From Aldehydirespirator sp965220645 (GTDB lineage: Bacteria; Actinomycetota; Acidimicrobiia; Acidimicrobiales; Aldehydirespiratoraceae), in NCBI GenBank assembly GCA_965220645.1, contig OZ244836.1:62001-126000 (forward strand): DNA of 64,000 nt, given 5' to 3'. Shown in pieces: positions 22,489-31,559 of this stretch. The position numbers and the translations under genes were made by a program. The stretch's first letter is position 1; every line of letters begins with the position of its first letter. The notes beneath the pieces were generated by a model. That model was not told the DNA's origin, searched no databases, and saw only the letters and a list, made by a program, of their open reading frames with translations.

Positions 22489-24846
22489 CTATTGCTGGGC
22501 CTGCTGGAGGAGGGACCAGACCCGGGGCGGGGTCAGCGGCAGTTCGGTGGGCCAGACGCCCACGGCCCGGCCCACCGCGGCGGCCACCGCGGCCGGGACC
22601 GGATTCAACGCGCCCTCACCGGCGCCCTTGGCACCGTAGGGGCCGGCGCCGTCACCCCGCTCGGCCAGCACCGACGTGATCCGGCGGGGGGTGTCGCGCA
22701 GGCGGGGCACCCGGTACTCGATCAGGTTGGGGTTGGTTAGCTGCTCGCCGTCGTAAACCATCTCCTCCCACAGGGCGATGCCCAGGCCCTGGGTGGCCGC
22801 GCCCAGGTCCTGGCCCTTCACCAGGTCCGGGTTCACGGCGTGGCCCACGTCGCCCACGGTGACCAGATGCTCGACGGTGACCTCGCCGGTGGCGGTGTCC
22901 ACAGCCACCTCCACCCCGATGGCGCCGATCTCCCAGAACGGGGGCAGGACCGCGGTGGGGCCGTCGCGGCGGATCACGCCCACCCCCACCAACTCGCCGG
23001 CGTCGGCGCCGAACCACTGCCGGATCACTGTTGCAGGCGTCAAGCCCGAGACGGTGTCCGACCCGGAGCCGGAATCGCCCTCGCCCGTGGAGGCGAGGGG
23101 TACGTGGATCAGGCCGTCGCTCACCTTCACTTCGTCGACGGGCACTCCGGCCGACTCGGCGGCTCGCTGTCTCAGCACGTCCCACAGATCGGAGCAGGCG
23201 GCCTGGACGGCCAGACCGACCACGGTGGTGGTACGGCTGGCGCCGGTGGTCCACTCGAACGGGGTGAATCGGGTGTCGCTCTGGCCAACGGCTACCGCGT
23301 CGAGGTCGAGGTGCAGCTCCCGGGCTGCGATCTGGGCCAGCGCGGTGCGGCTTCCCTGGCCCATCTCGGTGCTGCTAACCAGCAGGGTGACCGACCCGTC
23401 GGCGTGCATGCGCACCTGGGCGGTGGAGATGGGCGAGGCACCGGCGTCGCTGGCGGTGACGGCCACGGCCCGGCCACGGCGCACGCCGGCCTCGGACACG
23501 GCTCCGCCGGAGGCATCGCGGTCGGCGGTGCCGCTGCCGGCAGCCGGACCAGCGGCATCGCGGTCGGCGGCGTGACTGTCGAGGGCGCACACGATGGCGT
23601 CGAGGTCGGCGACCAGGTCGGCATCGAGGGGACGCTTGCCGGCTATGAGGGTGTCGCCCGGAGCCAGCAGGTTGCGGCGGCGCAGCTCGACCGGATCGAT
23701 GCCCAGCCGGTCGGCGGCCATGTCCATGTTCAACTCGCCGGCCAGCGCGGACTGGGGGGCGCCGAAGCCCCGGTACGACGACGCCGGAGAGGTGTTGGTG
23801 TACACCGCCACCCCCCGCACCCGCAGGTTGGGCATCCGGTAGGGGCCGAAGCTGCGGTTGATGCTCTTGGTGAGGACCAAGGGGCTGTTGTCGGCGTACG
23901 CGCCGGTGTCGAAGCGGATGTCGATGTCGCGGGCACAGATGCGGCCGTCGGCGTCGAAGCCGGTGCGCACGGTGACCAGCGCCCCGTCGGCCCGAGTGGT
24001 GTACATGGCCGCCTCGACGTCGGTGGTGACCTTGACCGGCCGGCCCGACGCCCACGACGCGGCCGCGGCCAGCGGCTCCAGCTTGGTGTATGACTTCGAG
24101 CCGTAGCCGCCGCCGATGTAGGGCACCTCAACCCGCACCGCGGCCAGCGGCAACGAGAACATCCGGGCCAGCTCCTTGCGGACCATCAGCGGGTGCTGGG
24201 CGGTGGAGGTCACGTGAAGCGAGCCGGGCTGCCAGTCGGCCAGGGCGTTGTAGGTCTCCATGGCGTAGCCGTAGACGATCGGGAACGACGTGGTGGTCTC
24301 GACCACGGTGGCGGCGCCGGCCAGGGCGGCCTCGGCGTCGCCCCAGGCCAACTCGTCGCGGTGGGCGGCGTTGTCGGCTGAGGCGGCCGGGGCCACACCC
24401 AGGAACTCCTGGCCGGGCTCGACGTAGGACTGCTCGTGGATGAGCACATCGGATGCGAGAGCGGTGGCCGCGTCGGTGAGGGCGGGCAGGTCGTCGTAGT
24501 CGACCCAAACCAGCTCGGCCGCGTCGGCGGCCTGGTGCGGGGTCTCGGCCACCACCACCGCCACCGGCTCGCCGTAGTAGCGGACCTTGCCGGCGGCCAG
24601 GATGAAGTGGTCGGGCACGATGTGGCCGAAGCGCAGGCCGAGGTCGCCGAGGTCCTCCGCGGTGACCACCGCGATCACCCCGGGCGCCGATTCGGCCTCG
24701 GCTCGGTCGATGCCGACGATGTAGGCGTGGGCCCGCTCGGAGCGGACCACCGCCGCGTGGGCCATGTTGGGCAGGGATGCGTCGATGGCGTAGCGGGCCC
24801 GGCCGGTGACCTTCTCCCAAGCGTCCCGGCGGGGCTCGGAGGTCAT
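22489..24846 (-). CDS. Molybdenum hydroxylase large subunit (xanthine dehydrogenase family)
   Basis: 785 residues, the molybdopterin-binding subunit. It has SSYRGFGAPQ where CO dehydrogenase would have its special Cys loop, so it is not a CO dehydrogenase. It also has the terminal KGAGEGAL segment with the catalytic Glu. The enzyme should hydroxylate an aromatic heterocycle or aldehyde, with electrons passing through the Fe-S and FAD subunits encoded just upstream. The ATG at 24846 has GGAGG seven bases upstream. Gene order is FAD, Fe-S, Mo subunits on the minus strand. Purines, nicotinate-like compounds or aldehydes are possible substrates. Confidence 0.88.
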   Translation of the reverse strand: MTSEPRRDAWEKVTGRARYAIDASLPNMAHAAVVRSERAHAYIVGIDRAEAESAPGVIAVVTAEDLGDLGLRFGHIVPDHFILAAGKVRYYGEPVAVVVAETPHQAADAAELVWVDYDDLPALTDAATALASDVLIHEQSYVEPGQEFLGVAPAASADNAAHRDELAWGDAEAALAGAATVVETTTSFPIVYGYAMETYNALADWQPGSLHVTSTAQHPLMVRKELARMFSLPLAAVRVEVPYIGGGYGSKSYTKLEPLAAAASWASGRPVKVTTDVEAAMYTTRADGALVTVRTGFDADGRICARDIDIRFDTGAYADNSPLVLTKSINRSFGPYRMPNLRVRGVAVYTNTSPASSYRGFGAPQSALAGELNMDMAADRLGIDPVELRRRNLLAPGDTLIAGKRPLDADLVADLDAIVCALDSHAADRDAAGPAAGSGTADRDASGGAVSEAGVRRGRAVAVTASDAGASPISTAQVRMHADGSVTLLVSSTEMGQGSRTALAQIAARELHLDLDAVAVGQSDTRFTPFEWTTGASRTTTVVGLAVQAACSDLWDVLRQRAAESAGVPVDEVKVSDGLIHVPLASTGEGDSGSGSDTVSGLTPATVIRQWFGADAGELVGVGVIRRDGPTAVLPPFWEIGAIGVEVAVDTATGEVTVEHLVTVGDVGHAVNPDLVKGQDLGAATQGLGIALWEEMVYDGEQLTNPNLIEYRVPRLRDTPRRITSVLAERGDGAGPYGAKGAGEGALNPVPAAVAAAVGRAVGVWPTELPLTPPRVWSLLQQAQQ

Positions 24847-24931
24847 CGCACCGCCTCCCGCAACCCGGAGGGCACACATGCGGCGGCGGCCGGCGAGAGG
24901 GCGAGTCGTCCCGACTGTCCGGCGACGGCCA

Positions 24932-25444
24932 TCACTGGCCGTCCTCCGCGGTTGCAGCCGCCAGTCGGGAGGCGGCGACGGTGACCGCGGTCTCGATCGG
25001 CGCATATCCGGTGCAGCGGCACAGGTTGCCGTCCATCCATTCCCGCATTTCGGCCCCGTCGGCGTCGGGGTAGGCGTCGAGCAGGGCGACGGCCATCATG
25101 ATGAACCCGGGCGTGCAGTAGCCGCACTGCAGGGCGTTGGCCGCCATGAACGCCTCCTGAACCGGGTGCAGGTCCCGGCCCCGAGCCAGCCCCTCGACGG
25201 TGCACACCTCGGTGCCGTCGAGGTCGCAGGCCAAAGTGGCGCAGGAGCTGACCGGGTTGCCGTCCACCAGCACGGTGCACACGCCGCACACCTGCATCTC
25301 GCAGCTCACCTTGGTGCCGGTGAGGCCCAGGCGGTCCCGCAGCAGTTCGGCCACGGTGAGCCGCACCGGCACGAGCATCTCGACGTCGCGACCATTGACC
25401 CGCACCCGGATCACGGTCGAGTTCGGTGCATGTGAACCGGTCAT
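24932..25444 (-). CDS. Molybdenum hydroxylase [2Fe-2S] small subunit
   Basis: 170 residues with both iron-sulphur clusters of the family: a plant-type ferredoxin domain (CEMQVCGVC...C, about residues 49-70) and the helical domain motif CGYCTPGF followed by CRCTGY. It relays electrons from the molybdenum centre to the FAD subunit. The ATG at 25444 has a GGAG-like site upstream; a longer frame has none. It lies 85 bp upstream of the large subunit on the same strand. Confidence 0.9.
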   Translation of the reverse strand: MTGSHAPNSTVIRVRVNGRDVEMLVPVRLTVAELLRDRLGLTGTKVSCEMQVCGVCTVLVDGNPVSSCATLACDLDGTEVCTVEGLARGRDLHPVQEAFMAANALQCGYCTPGFIMMAVALLDAYPDADGAEMREWMDGNLCRCTGYAPIETAVTVAASRLAAATAEDGQ

Positions 25445-25532
25445 GGAACCACTCCGGGGCCACCAGGTCCGAGACTCCCCCACTCACTGCGTGTTCGGCC
25501 GGCCGCAACCCGACAGACGCAAGATGCAGCCG

Positions 25533-26324
25533 TCACCGGGCCGTTCCTAGCGTTCGCTCCAAGTGGGCTCGTAGCACTGCGCGCTTGTAGTCGGGAGGTC
25601 CGGTCATGTCGTCGCTGAGCTCCAGCCCGTCCACGAAGGCAGCCAGCCCGGCTGTGTCGCCCGCGGCCACCACGGCACGGGTGGGCCGCTCCGTGGCCGC
25701 GCCCACGGTGATCTCCCACCGGGCCTCGGTGACCACCAGGGCCACGCCCAGAGTGGGCCGCTCGTAGCTCTGGAGCTTCCAGTAGGACATGCCGGGTGGC
25801 TCGAAGGGCACGGTGATCGTGGTGAGGATCTCGTCCTCGGCCAGCGACGTCTCGAAGGCGCCCACGATGAGCTCGTCGATGGCGAGGGTGCGGGCGCCGC
25901 GGAGCGAGCGGGCCTCGGCGGTGGCACCCAGGGCCACGAGCACGCAGCCCAAGTCGGAGCGGGGCTCGGCGAAGCAGAGGTTGCCACCGACGGTGCCGGT
26001 GGAGCGCACCCGGGCGTTGCCCACCCGTGAGGCGGCCGCGGCCAGCACGGGCAGGCGGTCCCGCACGGCCGCATGGTCGGACAGCCGCCGGTGGGTGACC
26101 GCGGCCCCGATCGTCACGGTGCCCGCGCCGGCGTCGACCTCGATCCCCCGAAGGGCCTCCACCCGCTTCAAGTCCACGATGGCCGAGGGCCGGCGCAGAC
26201 CCAGCCCCATGGCCGGCACCAGCTCGGTGCCGCCGGCGTAGGGCGCATGGTCGTAGTCGACCGCAGCCAGCACCTCATCGAGGTCGTCCGAGCGGATCAG
26301 CCCAAGCTCAGGCAGCGCCGTCAT
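25533..26324 (-). CDS. Molybdenum hydroxylase FAD-binding medium subunit
   Basis: 263 residues. It carries the two FAD motifs of the CoxM/XdhB family, AGGTELVPAMG near residue 30 and TGTVGGNLCFAEPRSD near residue 108, in a VAO-type fold. It accepts electrons from the Fe-S subunit and passes them to NAD+ or another acceptor. It is the first gene of the three-subunit set and is divergent from the Ldh2-type dehydrogenase, so the 81-bp gap probably holds both promoters. Confidence 0.9.
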   Translation of the reverse strand: MTALPELGLIRSDDLDEVLAAVDYDHAPYAGGTELVPAMGLGLRRPSAIVDLKRVEALRGIEVDAGAGTVTIGAAVTHRRLSDHAAVRDRLPVLAAAASRVGNARVRSTGTVGGNLCFAEPRSDLGCVLVALGATAEARSLRGARTLAIDELIVGAFETSLAEDEILTTITVPFEPPGMSYWKLQSYERPTLGVALVVTEARWEITVGAATERPTRAVVAAGDTAGLAAFVDGLELSDDMTGPPDYKRAVLRAHLERTLGTAR

Positions 26325-26405
26325 CAGCCCGGATACTTCACGGCACCTGGAGTCATGGCCCGTATGGTGTCAACGTGGTGTTGTGCACTCATCATCGGCC
26401 GGGCG

Positions 26406-27470
26406 ATGGACTCGGCAGACGCTAGGGCGATCGTCCGCGTCCGAGCCGACGAGGCACTTGCTCTCGCCCGAGACATCTTCATCGCCCACGGCGCCAGCGA
26501 GCAGAACGCGGCCGCCGTGGCCCAGCACCTCGTCGGCAACGACTGCCTCGGGATCCCCTCCCATGGACTGCACCGGGTCGTGCAATACACCGACGACATC
26601 CGGAGCGGCCTGCTGTGCCCCGCTGCCGTCCCCACGGTGCGAACCATCGCACCGACCCGGCTACAGGTGGAGGGAGGGGGCACCTTCGGAGTGGTGGGCG
26701 CCATGGCGGGAGTCGACGCCGCAGCCGACCTGGTCGCGGCGGCCGGCATCGCGTTCGTGACCGTCCGGGACATCCATCACACGGGACGGCTGGGGGCCTA
26801 CACCGAGCCGTTGGCGCGGGCGGGCAACCTGGCTGTGGTCTTCGGCAGCGGGCCGCCGCGCAAGCACCTTGTGCCGCCGTTCGGCGGCCTCGATGGGCGC
26901 CTGTCCACCAACCCGATGGCTTGGGGGGTGCCGACGTCACAGCAACCGCTCGGGGCGGACTTCTCGACAACCTCGATGTCGGAGGGCACCATTCGGCTCC
27001 GGCTCGACGCTGAGCGGGAGATCCCTCCTGACGTGCTCTGCGACGCGGAGGGTCGCATGTCGTCGAATCCGGAGGATCTCTACACCGATCCGCCCGGCTT
27101 CCTGCTCCCGCTCGGCGGGGAGCACCACGGCCACAAGGGTTTCGCTCTGGGGCTACTCGCCGATGTGGCGGCGACGCTCATGTCCGGTGACGACTGCAAC
27201 GACACGAACGGCCGGGGCTACAACCTGTCGATTCTGGCCGTGCGGGGCGACCCCTCGCTGGCCGAGCGCGCCGATGGGTTGGTCCGGTACCTGCGCTCGT
27301 CCGCTCCTCGCGACCCCCGCCACCCCGTCCGCATCCCGGGGGACATCAAGGCGGACGCCGTCGGCGGCGAGGCCGAGATCGAGCTAGGGGCGGCCACCTG
27401 GCAGCGCGTGGCTGCAGTGGCCGAGCGCCACGCGGTGGCGCTGCCCGCGGTGACGGAAACGCGCACTTGA
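26406..27470 (+). CDS. Malate/L-lactate/ureidoglycolate dehydrogenase family (Ldh2)
   Basis: 354 residues of the NAD(P)-dependent Ldh2 family, which has its own fold and acts on 2-hydroxy or 2-imino acids. It has the conserved SHGLHRVVQY near residue 50, GDIHHTGRLGAY-like strand (DIHHTGRLGAY) and GEHHGHKGFALGLL with the catalytic His region. The ATG at 26406 is the first codon of the conserved N-terminus. Beside a molybdenum hydroxylase and in a nucleobase-rich region, ureidoglycolate dehydrogenase activity (purine catabolism) is attractive, but malate or lactate cannot be excluded. Confidence 0.82.
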   Translation: MDSADARAIVRVRADEALALARDIFIAHGASEQNAAAVAQHLVGNDCLGIPSHGLHRVVQYTDDIRSGLLCPAAVPTVRTIAPTRLQVEGGGTFGVVGAMAGVDAAADLVAAAGIAFVTVRDIHHTGRLGAYTEPLARAGNLAVVFGSGPPRKHLVPPFGGLDGRLSTNPMAWGVPTSQQPLGADFSTTSMSEGTIRLRLDAEREIPPDVLCDAEGRMSSNPEDLYTDPPGFLLPLGGEHHGHKGFALGLLADVAATLMSGDDCNDTNGRGYNLSILAVRGDPSLAERADGLVRYLRSSAPRDPRHPVRIPGDIKADAVGGEAEIELGAATWQRVAAVAERHAVALPAVTETRT

Positions 27471-27535
27471 GCCGCGCCTGAGCCGCGGTCGACTTCGCGG
27501 TTGCCACGACGATTCGCGGCCTACCCGCTCGGCCT

Positions 27536-28819
27536 CTACGGCTGCGCACCGCCGGCGGGTGGGACCGACGCCGCGGCGCGGCGGGGCGGTGCTATCCATC
27601 CGGCGAAGCGGAGAGCCGTGGCCGCGCCGACCAGCAGGACGCACACGATGAACCAAGCCCATGCATAGGACCCGACAGCGTCCAAGAAGATGCCGAACGC
27701 TACCGGGCCGACTAGGGCGCCCAGGAAGTAGCCGACCAAGGTCAGCGCGGTGGCGCGGGCCACGGCGTTGGGGGCCCGGTCAGCGACGGCGGCAGTCAGA
27801 GCGCTGACGCAGGCGGTCTGCACGATCATGCCCCCGACGATGCCGACCACGGCTACGCCCACCCCGAACGCCACCCCGGCCAGGATCAGGGCGCCGAAAG
27901 CGGCCCGGACCAGGCACAGAGTCATGACCAGACGGATCCTGTACCGCACGAAACCGAATATTCCCCACGTGAGCCGCCGATTGGTGGAGAGAGCCGCAAC
28001 CAGACGCATCCGGGTCTGCGGATCCATCCGGTCGGCCAGGAGGCTGGCCGCGATCAGGGCCGTGACGGTGATCGCTGCGGTCGTCCCCACCAGAACGCCC
28101 GACAGCGTGGGTGTGGCACCGAGCGACTCGAGGTATGACACGGCCCAGGTGAGAGTCGGCGCAAAGCCGGAGAGCATCAGGAACGCCGCTACCGGGAACC
28201 ATCCGAAGTGTCGCGGGAGTCGACGCTCGACATCCTCCTCGCGGTCGGGCCGATCGTCGCCCAGGACGCGCAGCGCCAGCAGCGCCGACACGGCAGCCCC
28301 CACCGCCAGGGCGCCCATCACCCATTCCCAGCGCCAGCGGTCCGAGGCCCAGGGGCCGAAGAACGCGCACAGGGCGATGATCGCGGGAAGACCGGCATTG
28401 GTGGCGACCATCGCCGCCGTGCGCCAGCGCTGGCTCACCGCGTGCACGACAGCCACGCTGGTTCCCACACCCGAGAGCGCGTATCCGAAGCCGCTGAGCA
28501 CCGCCGCGGCCAGCAGGGCCGCATAGCTTCCCAGAGCGGCGGCCAGGCCAGCGGCAAGCGTTCCGAGCACCAGGTTGGACGTCACCGCGAGACGCGCTCC
28601 CCAACGGTCGGTGATGCGGCCGGCAGGAATCGACGCCAGACCGGAGCAGCCGAAGTGCAGGCTCACCAGCAACCCAACCTGCCAGTAGTAGATGCCCAGA
28701 TCGGCACGCAGAGCGGAGGCGATGAGCCCCGGAAGGAGACCCACGCCAACGCTGAAGGCGGTGGACAAGGAACTGACCGCGACCACGGCCACCGGCCGTG
28801 CCCTGCTCGCCGCTGTCAT
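27536..28819 (-). CDS. MFS transporter
   Basis: 427 residues with about 12 hydrophobic segments and the MFS loop motif GRITDRWGAR between helices 2 and 3. It is an inner-membrane secondary transporter, convergent with the Ldh2 gene. The last codons run into a partial copy of the dispersed repeat (CCCGCTCGGCCTCT at 27526-27539), so its C-terminus may have been altered by it. Direction and substrate are not evident; nearby oxidative enzymes suggest an organic acid or heterocycle. Confidence 0.82.
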   Translation of the reverse strand: MTAASRARPVAVVAVSSLSTAFSVGVGLLPGLIASALRADLGIYYWQVGLLVSLHFGCSGLASIPAGRITDRWGARLAVTSNLVLGTLAAGLAAALGSYAALLAAAVLSGFGYALSGVGTSVAVVHAVSQRWRTAAMVATNAGLPAIIALCAFFGPWASDRWRWEWVMGALAVGAAVSALLALRVLGDDRPDREEDVERRLPRHFGWFPVAAFLMLSGFAPTLTWAVSYLESLGATPTLSGVLVGTTAAITVTALIAASLLADRMDPQTRMRLVAALSTNRRLTWGIFGFVRYRIRLVMTLCLVRAAFGALILAGVAFGVGVAVVGIVGGMIVQTACVSALTAAVADRAPNAVARATALTLVGYFLGALVGPVAFGIFLDAVGSYAWAWFIVCVLLVGAATALRFAGWIAPPRRAAASVPPAGGAQP

Positions 28820-29110
28820 GTGAGCTGCCGGTCAGCCCGCTCCGGCGGGTGCCGAAATCGTAGTGGTCGTCGGAATGCCCCCTCCACGCCGCAATCGCCC
28901 GCAGCCGGAGAGCCGCCAGCGGACCGCGAGGTTAACCGGCGCCTCGATCCCCGCGGGTGGCAAGCCGTCCCGGAACGGGCCAAGACTTCATCGCGTCGCC
29001 GGCTCGCGGCTGGCGACAGCGCCAGGATGGTGCCGGTTAGCCTGATCACGGGCTCGGTGAACGGCCGGGCGGTTTCAAGCGCAGCAGCGCAGGAGTTCGG
29101 CAGGGGGATC

Positions 29111-30130
29111 ATGGCGAGAGCGGGCGCACGCCCAACGGCCGGCACAACTGCCGCCACAATGGACCTGCCCCACCGGACGGTGGCCCGAGACCTGGCGTTC
29201 CCGGAGGGGCCCGTGGCGCTGCCGGACGGGTCGGTGCTGCTCGTGGAGGTGCGGGGGCCGCGTGTCACCAGAGTCATGCCCGACGGGACCTGCGAAACGG
29301 TCGCGAGCTGGGACAATCCCGCCACAGCCGGACCGAACGGCCTGGCCGTCGGTCCTGACGGCGCGGTCTACATCTGCAACAGCGGTGGTTTCGCCTGGCA
29401 CGAGTACCACGGCGTCTGGCTGCCCGCGCTTCCGGGCACAGACGTCGGGCAGAGCGCCGAGTACATCACGGGCAGCATCGAGCGCCTCGACTTGGACAGC
29501 GGCGAGGTGACGGTCCTCTACACCGCCTGCGGGGGGCATCGCCTGTGCGGTCCGAACGACCTGGTGTTCGACGCCGACGGCGGCCTGTGGTTCACCGACC
29601 GCGGGAAGTCGCGCGCCGACGAGGTCGACCGGGTGGGAGTGTTCTATGCCCGGATCGACGGCTCGTTCTCGGAGCGGGTGATATTCCCGCTCATCGGGCC
29701 CAACGGCATCGGCCTGTCACCCGACGGGGGAATCCTGTACGTGGCGGACACGCCCACCGGACGGCTCTGGGCCTGGGACGTGACCGGTCCCGGCGAAGTC
29801 GACCATCGCAGCCGCCGCTGCGTGGCCAACACGCTGGGGCACTTCGACTCGCTGGGGGTGGAGGCCGACGGCACGGTGGTCGTGGCGGCCCTGAACGACG
29901 GCTTGTGCGTGGTGCGGCCCGATGGCGAGATCAGCTACGTGAGGGTGCCGGGGCCGACGCCCGTCGACGGAGGCGGGGTCGGCTACCTCCGGATGCCAAG
30001 CTCGCTGGCCACCAACATCTGCTGGGGAGGCGAGGACATGACCACCGCCTACGTCACCGATGCGGGCGAGAGCAGGCTCATGGCCTACGAGTGGCCCCGG
30101 CCAGGTCTGCGGCTGGCCTTCAACCTCTAG
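29111..30130 (+). CDS. SMP-30/gluconolactonase-like hydrolase
   Basis: 339 residues of the six-bladed beta-propeller SMP-30 family. It has FPEGPVALPDGSVLL near the N-terminus with the metal Glu, GPNGLAVGPDGAVYICN, GPNDLVFDADGGLWFTD with the metal Asn, and GPNGIGLSPDGGILYVAD. It should open a lactone ring, using a divalent metal. The ATG at 29111 has a G-rich stretch immediately upstream; an internal ATG at 29159 is the alternative. The 291 bp before it, after the divergent MFS start, hold no supported gene. Confidence 0.84.
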   Translation: MARAGARPTAGTTAATMDLPHRTVARDLAFPEGPVALPDGSVLLVEVRGPRVTRVMPDGTCETVASWDNPATAGPNGLAVGPDGAVYICNSGGFAWHEYHGVWLPALPGTDVGQSAEYITGSIERLDLDSGEVTVLYTACGGHRLCGPNDLVFDADGGLWFTDRGKSRADEVDRVGVFYARIDGSFSERVIFPLIGPNGIGLSPDGGILYVADTPTGRLWAWDVTGPGEVDHRSRRCVANTLGHFDSLGVEADGTVVVAALNDGLCVVRPDGEISYVRVPGPTPVDGGGVGYLRMPSSLATNICWGGEDMTTAYVTDAGESRLMAYEWPRPGLRLAFNL

Positions 30131-30232
30131 ACGGCTCGGCACCCTGCCTGTAGGGCAGGCCCCCGGCGGTCCGCACAGCCGCGCGGGTGCTCATTGGATA
30201 GATCGGCCACGAGGCCGGGCGGTCGTTCGCAA

Positions 30233-30712
30233 TCAGGCAATGCCCGCGAGGCCGATGGCGGCGTTGGTGCAGAAGGTGTCTATGAGCTTGCTGGCCTTGG
30301 AGCGGATTATGCCCGCGCCGAGGGTGGCGACCCGGCCGGTGATCTCGTAGGACCCCGTCAGTTGGACCCGGGTCCGGCCGGGGCCGGCGTCGGACAGGCG
30401 GGCGGCGGCGTCGATCATGATGCGGGAGCGGATCTGGCGGTCGTCGCCGCGGGCCCGGATCGACACCTCCTCGGTGTCACGCACGCCGGCCACCTCGATG
30501 TGCAAGTCGGCTCGCAGCGAGAACGGGCCGACCTTGTCCTCGAAGGCGGCCTGGAAGCTGGAGCCGTCGATGCTCGCGGGACCCGGCGACACTTCGGTCA
30601 CCGAGTGCATGATCGGCAGCCACGACGCCACCGCCTGAACGTCCAGCAGCCGGGGCCATACCTCGTCGCGGGGCGCCTCAACCATGAACTCCCGGTCAAC
30701 TGCTTCCCTCAC
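30233..30712 (-). CDS. CoxG-like SRPBCC protein
   Basis: 159 residues of the START/SRPBCC fold, subgroup CoxG (carbon-monoxide dehydrogenase subunit G): EFMVEAPRDEVWPRLLDVQAVASWLP at the N-terminus and the LTGSYEITGRVATLGAGIIRSKA strand near the end. In CO-dehydrogenase and related molybdenum hydroxylase clusters CoxG anchors or matures the enzyme. The molybdenum hydroxylase at 22489-26324 is on the same strand about 4 kb away and is its likely partner. Confidence 0.8.
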   Translation of the reverse strand: MREAVDREFMVEAPRDEVWPRLLDVQAVASWLPIMHSVTEVSPGPASIDGSSFQAAFEDKVGPFSLRADLHIEVAGVRDTEEVSIRARGDDRQIRSRIMIDAAARLSDAGPGRTRVQLTGSYEITGRVATLGAGIIRSKASKLIDTFCTNAAIGLAGIA

Positions 30713-30750
30713 ATCAAGCCCTCGCCCGCCAGAGCCTAGAGGCGCGGGAT

Positions 30751-30888
30751 TCAGCCGGGCGGCTCACCGTTGGGCTCGAGGGTGCCCGCATCCGGGATCA
30801 ACAGTCTGTGTTCCAGCGCGGCGTCGACCGCCTCCGTCGCATTCAGGTGGGCGATCAAGGCGGTCGGCTTGCGGTCGAACTCGGCGAT
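30751..30888 (-). pseudogene. In-frame continuation of the coiled-coil gene beyond a TAG
   Basis: Directly after the TAG at 30889-30891 the same frame stays open for 45 codons, reading IAEFDRKPTALIAHLNATEA and onward to TGA 30751-30753. The composition and heptad-like spacing continue the coiled-coil character of the upstream gene, as if one codon of a longer gene had mutated to amber. Readthrough or a natural short form are the alternatives. Confidence 0.5.
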
Positions 30889-31347
30889 CTAGGCACCTTG
30901 CGCCGCGAATCCGGTGTCCATCTTGGCCTCAAGGCGGTCGACGCGCTGGTCAAGTCTCATCTCAACGCGGTCGATGCGCTCACCGAGCTTGGCCTCAACA
31001 CCGTCGATGCGCTCACCGAGACTCACCTCAACGCGGTCGATGCGCTCACCGAGACTCACCTCAACGCGGTCGATGCGCTCACCGAGACTGTCAAGGCCGT
31101 CGTTGATGTCGTTCAAGAAGAAGAGGAGTATTGCCACCGTCAAAGTACCGAAGAAAGTCAGCAGGGCCAGGATGAGCCCGAGAAAGAGGCTGAGCAGCGG
31201 GTTCTCGACGATTTCGTCTCGAAATCTGGAGCTGGTGGTCGGGGCCTCGACCGCGCCATCGACGGCCTGAGCCTGAGAGGGTGTGACGGGATCGGGGGTG
31301 TGGGTCATCTGGGGTGCTGCCCGGTGGGCGGGGACGGCTGATGTCAT
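30889..31347 (-). CDS. Membrane-anchored coiled-coil protein with 11-residue repeats
   Basis: 152 residues of unknown function. Residues 1-45 are hydrophilic, about 50-78 form a hydrophobic hairpin or long helix (LLSLFLGLILALLTFFGTLT), and the rest is a coiled coil built on LGERIDRVEVS, repeated with small changes every 11 residues. The DNA repeats too: 33-bp units are nearly identical, so the array is recent. It ends at a TAG after which the frame continues for 45 similar codons. A strong minus-strand promoter lies at 31452-31480. A role in organising a membrane complex is possible, but nothing identifies it. Confidence 0.6.
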   Translation of the reverse strand: MTSAVPAHRAAPQMTHTPDPVTPSQAQAVDGAVEAPTTSSRFRDEIVENPLLSLFLGLILALLTFFGTLTVAILLFFLNDINDGLDSLGERIDRVEVSLGERIDRVEVSLGERIDGVEAKLGERIDRVEMRLDQRVDRLEAKMDTGFAAQGA

Positions 31348-31451
31348 GGGGCTTCTCCTGGGCCCAGCGGCACGAATGCGGGGGCAGGTCGTACTCAGAA
31401 TGAAGGACAGTGGCGCACCGCTGGATGGCCCGGTGGCGAAGCTTGCAGATC

Positions 31452-31480
31452 AGAATATCTCTAGATGCAATGTAGTGCAA
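31452..31480 (-). promoter_or_regulatory. Sigma-70-type promoter for the coiled-coil gene
   Basis: On the minus strand TTGCAC (31480-31475) and TATTCT (31457-31452) are separated by exactly 17 bp. They lie in the most AT-rich part of a 212-bp intergenic region, about 100 bp upstream of the start at 31347. The same stretch contains an imperfect palindrome around TGCAATGTAGTGCA that could be an operator. Confidence 0.6.
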
Positions 31481-31559
31481 CTCTAGTGCCGCACCATGTC
31501 ATAGCGTTTCAATACAGGCTGCGACGAAGCCGCCGCGAGCGACCTAGGCGCCGACGCGA

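Noticed and set aside
22489..24846. CO dehydrogenase large subunit
   Set aside because: The active-site loop is SYRGFGAPQ, lacking the Cys-containing loop required for CO oxidation, despite a nearby CoxG homologue.
26073..26405. Long N-terminal extension of the Ldh2-type gene
   Set aside because: It lies antisense to the FAD subunit gene, has no ribosome site and is not part of the conserved family N-terminus.
28208..29110. Long open frame upstream of the SMP-30 gene
   Set aside because: It is antisense to the MFS gene; the composition is a shadow of that coding region.
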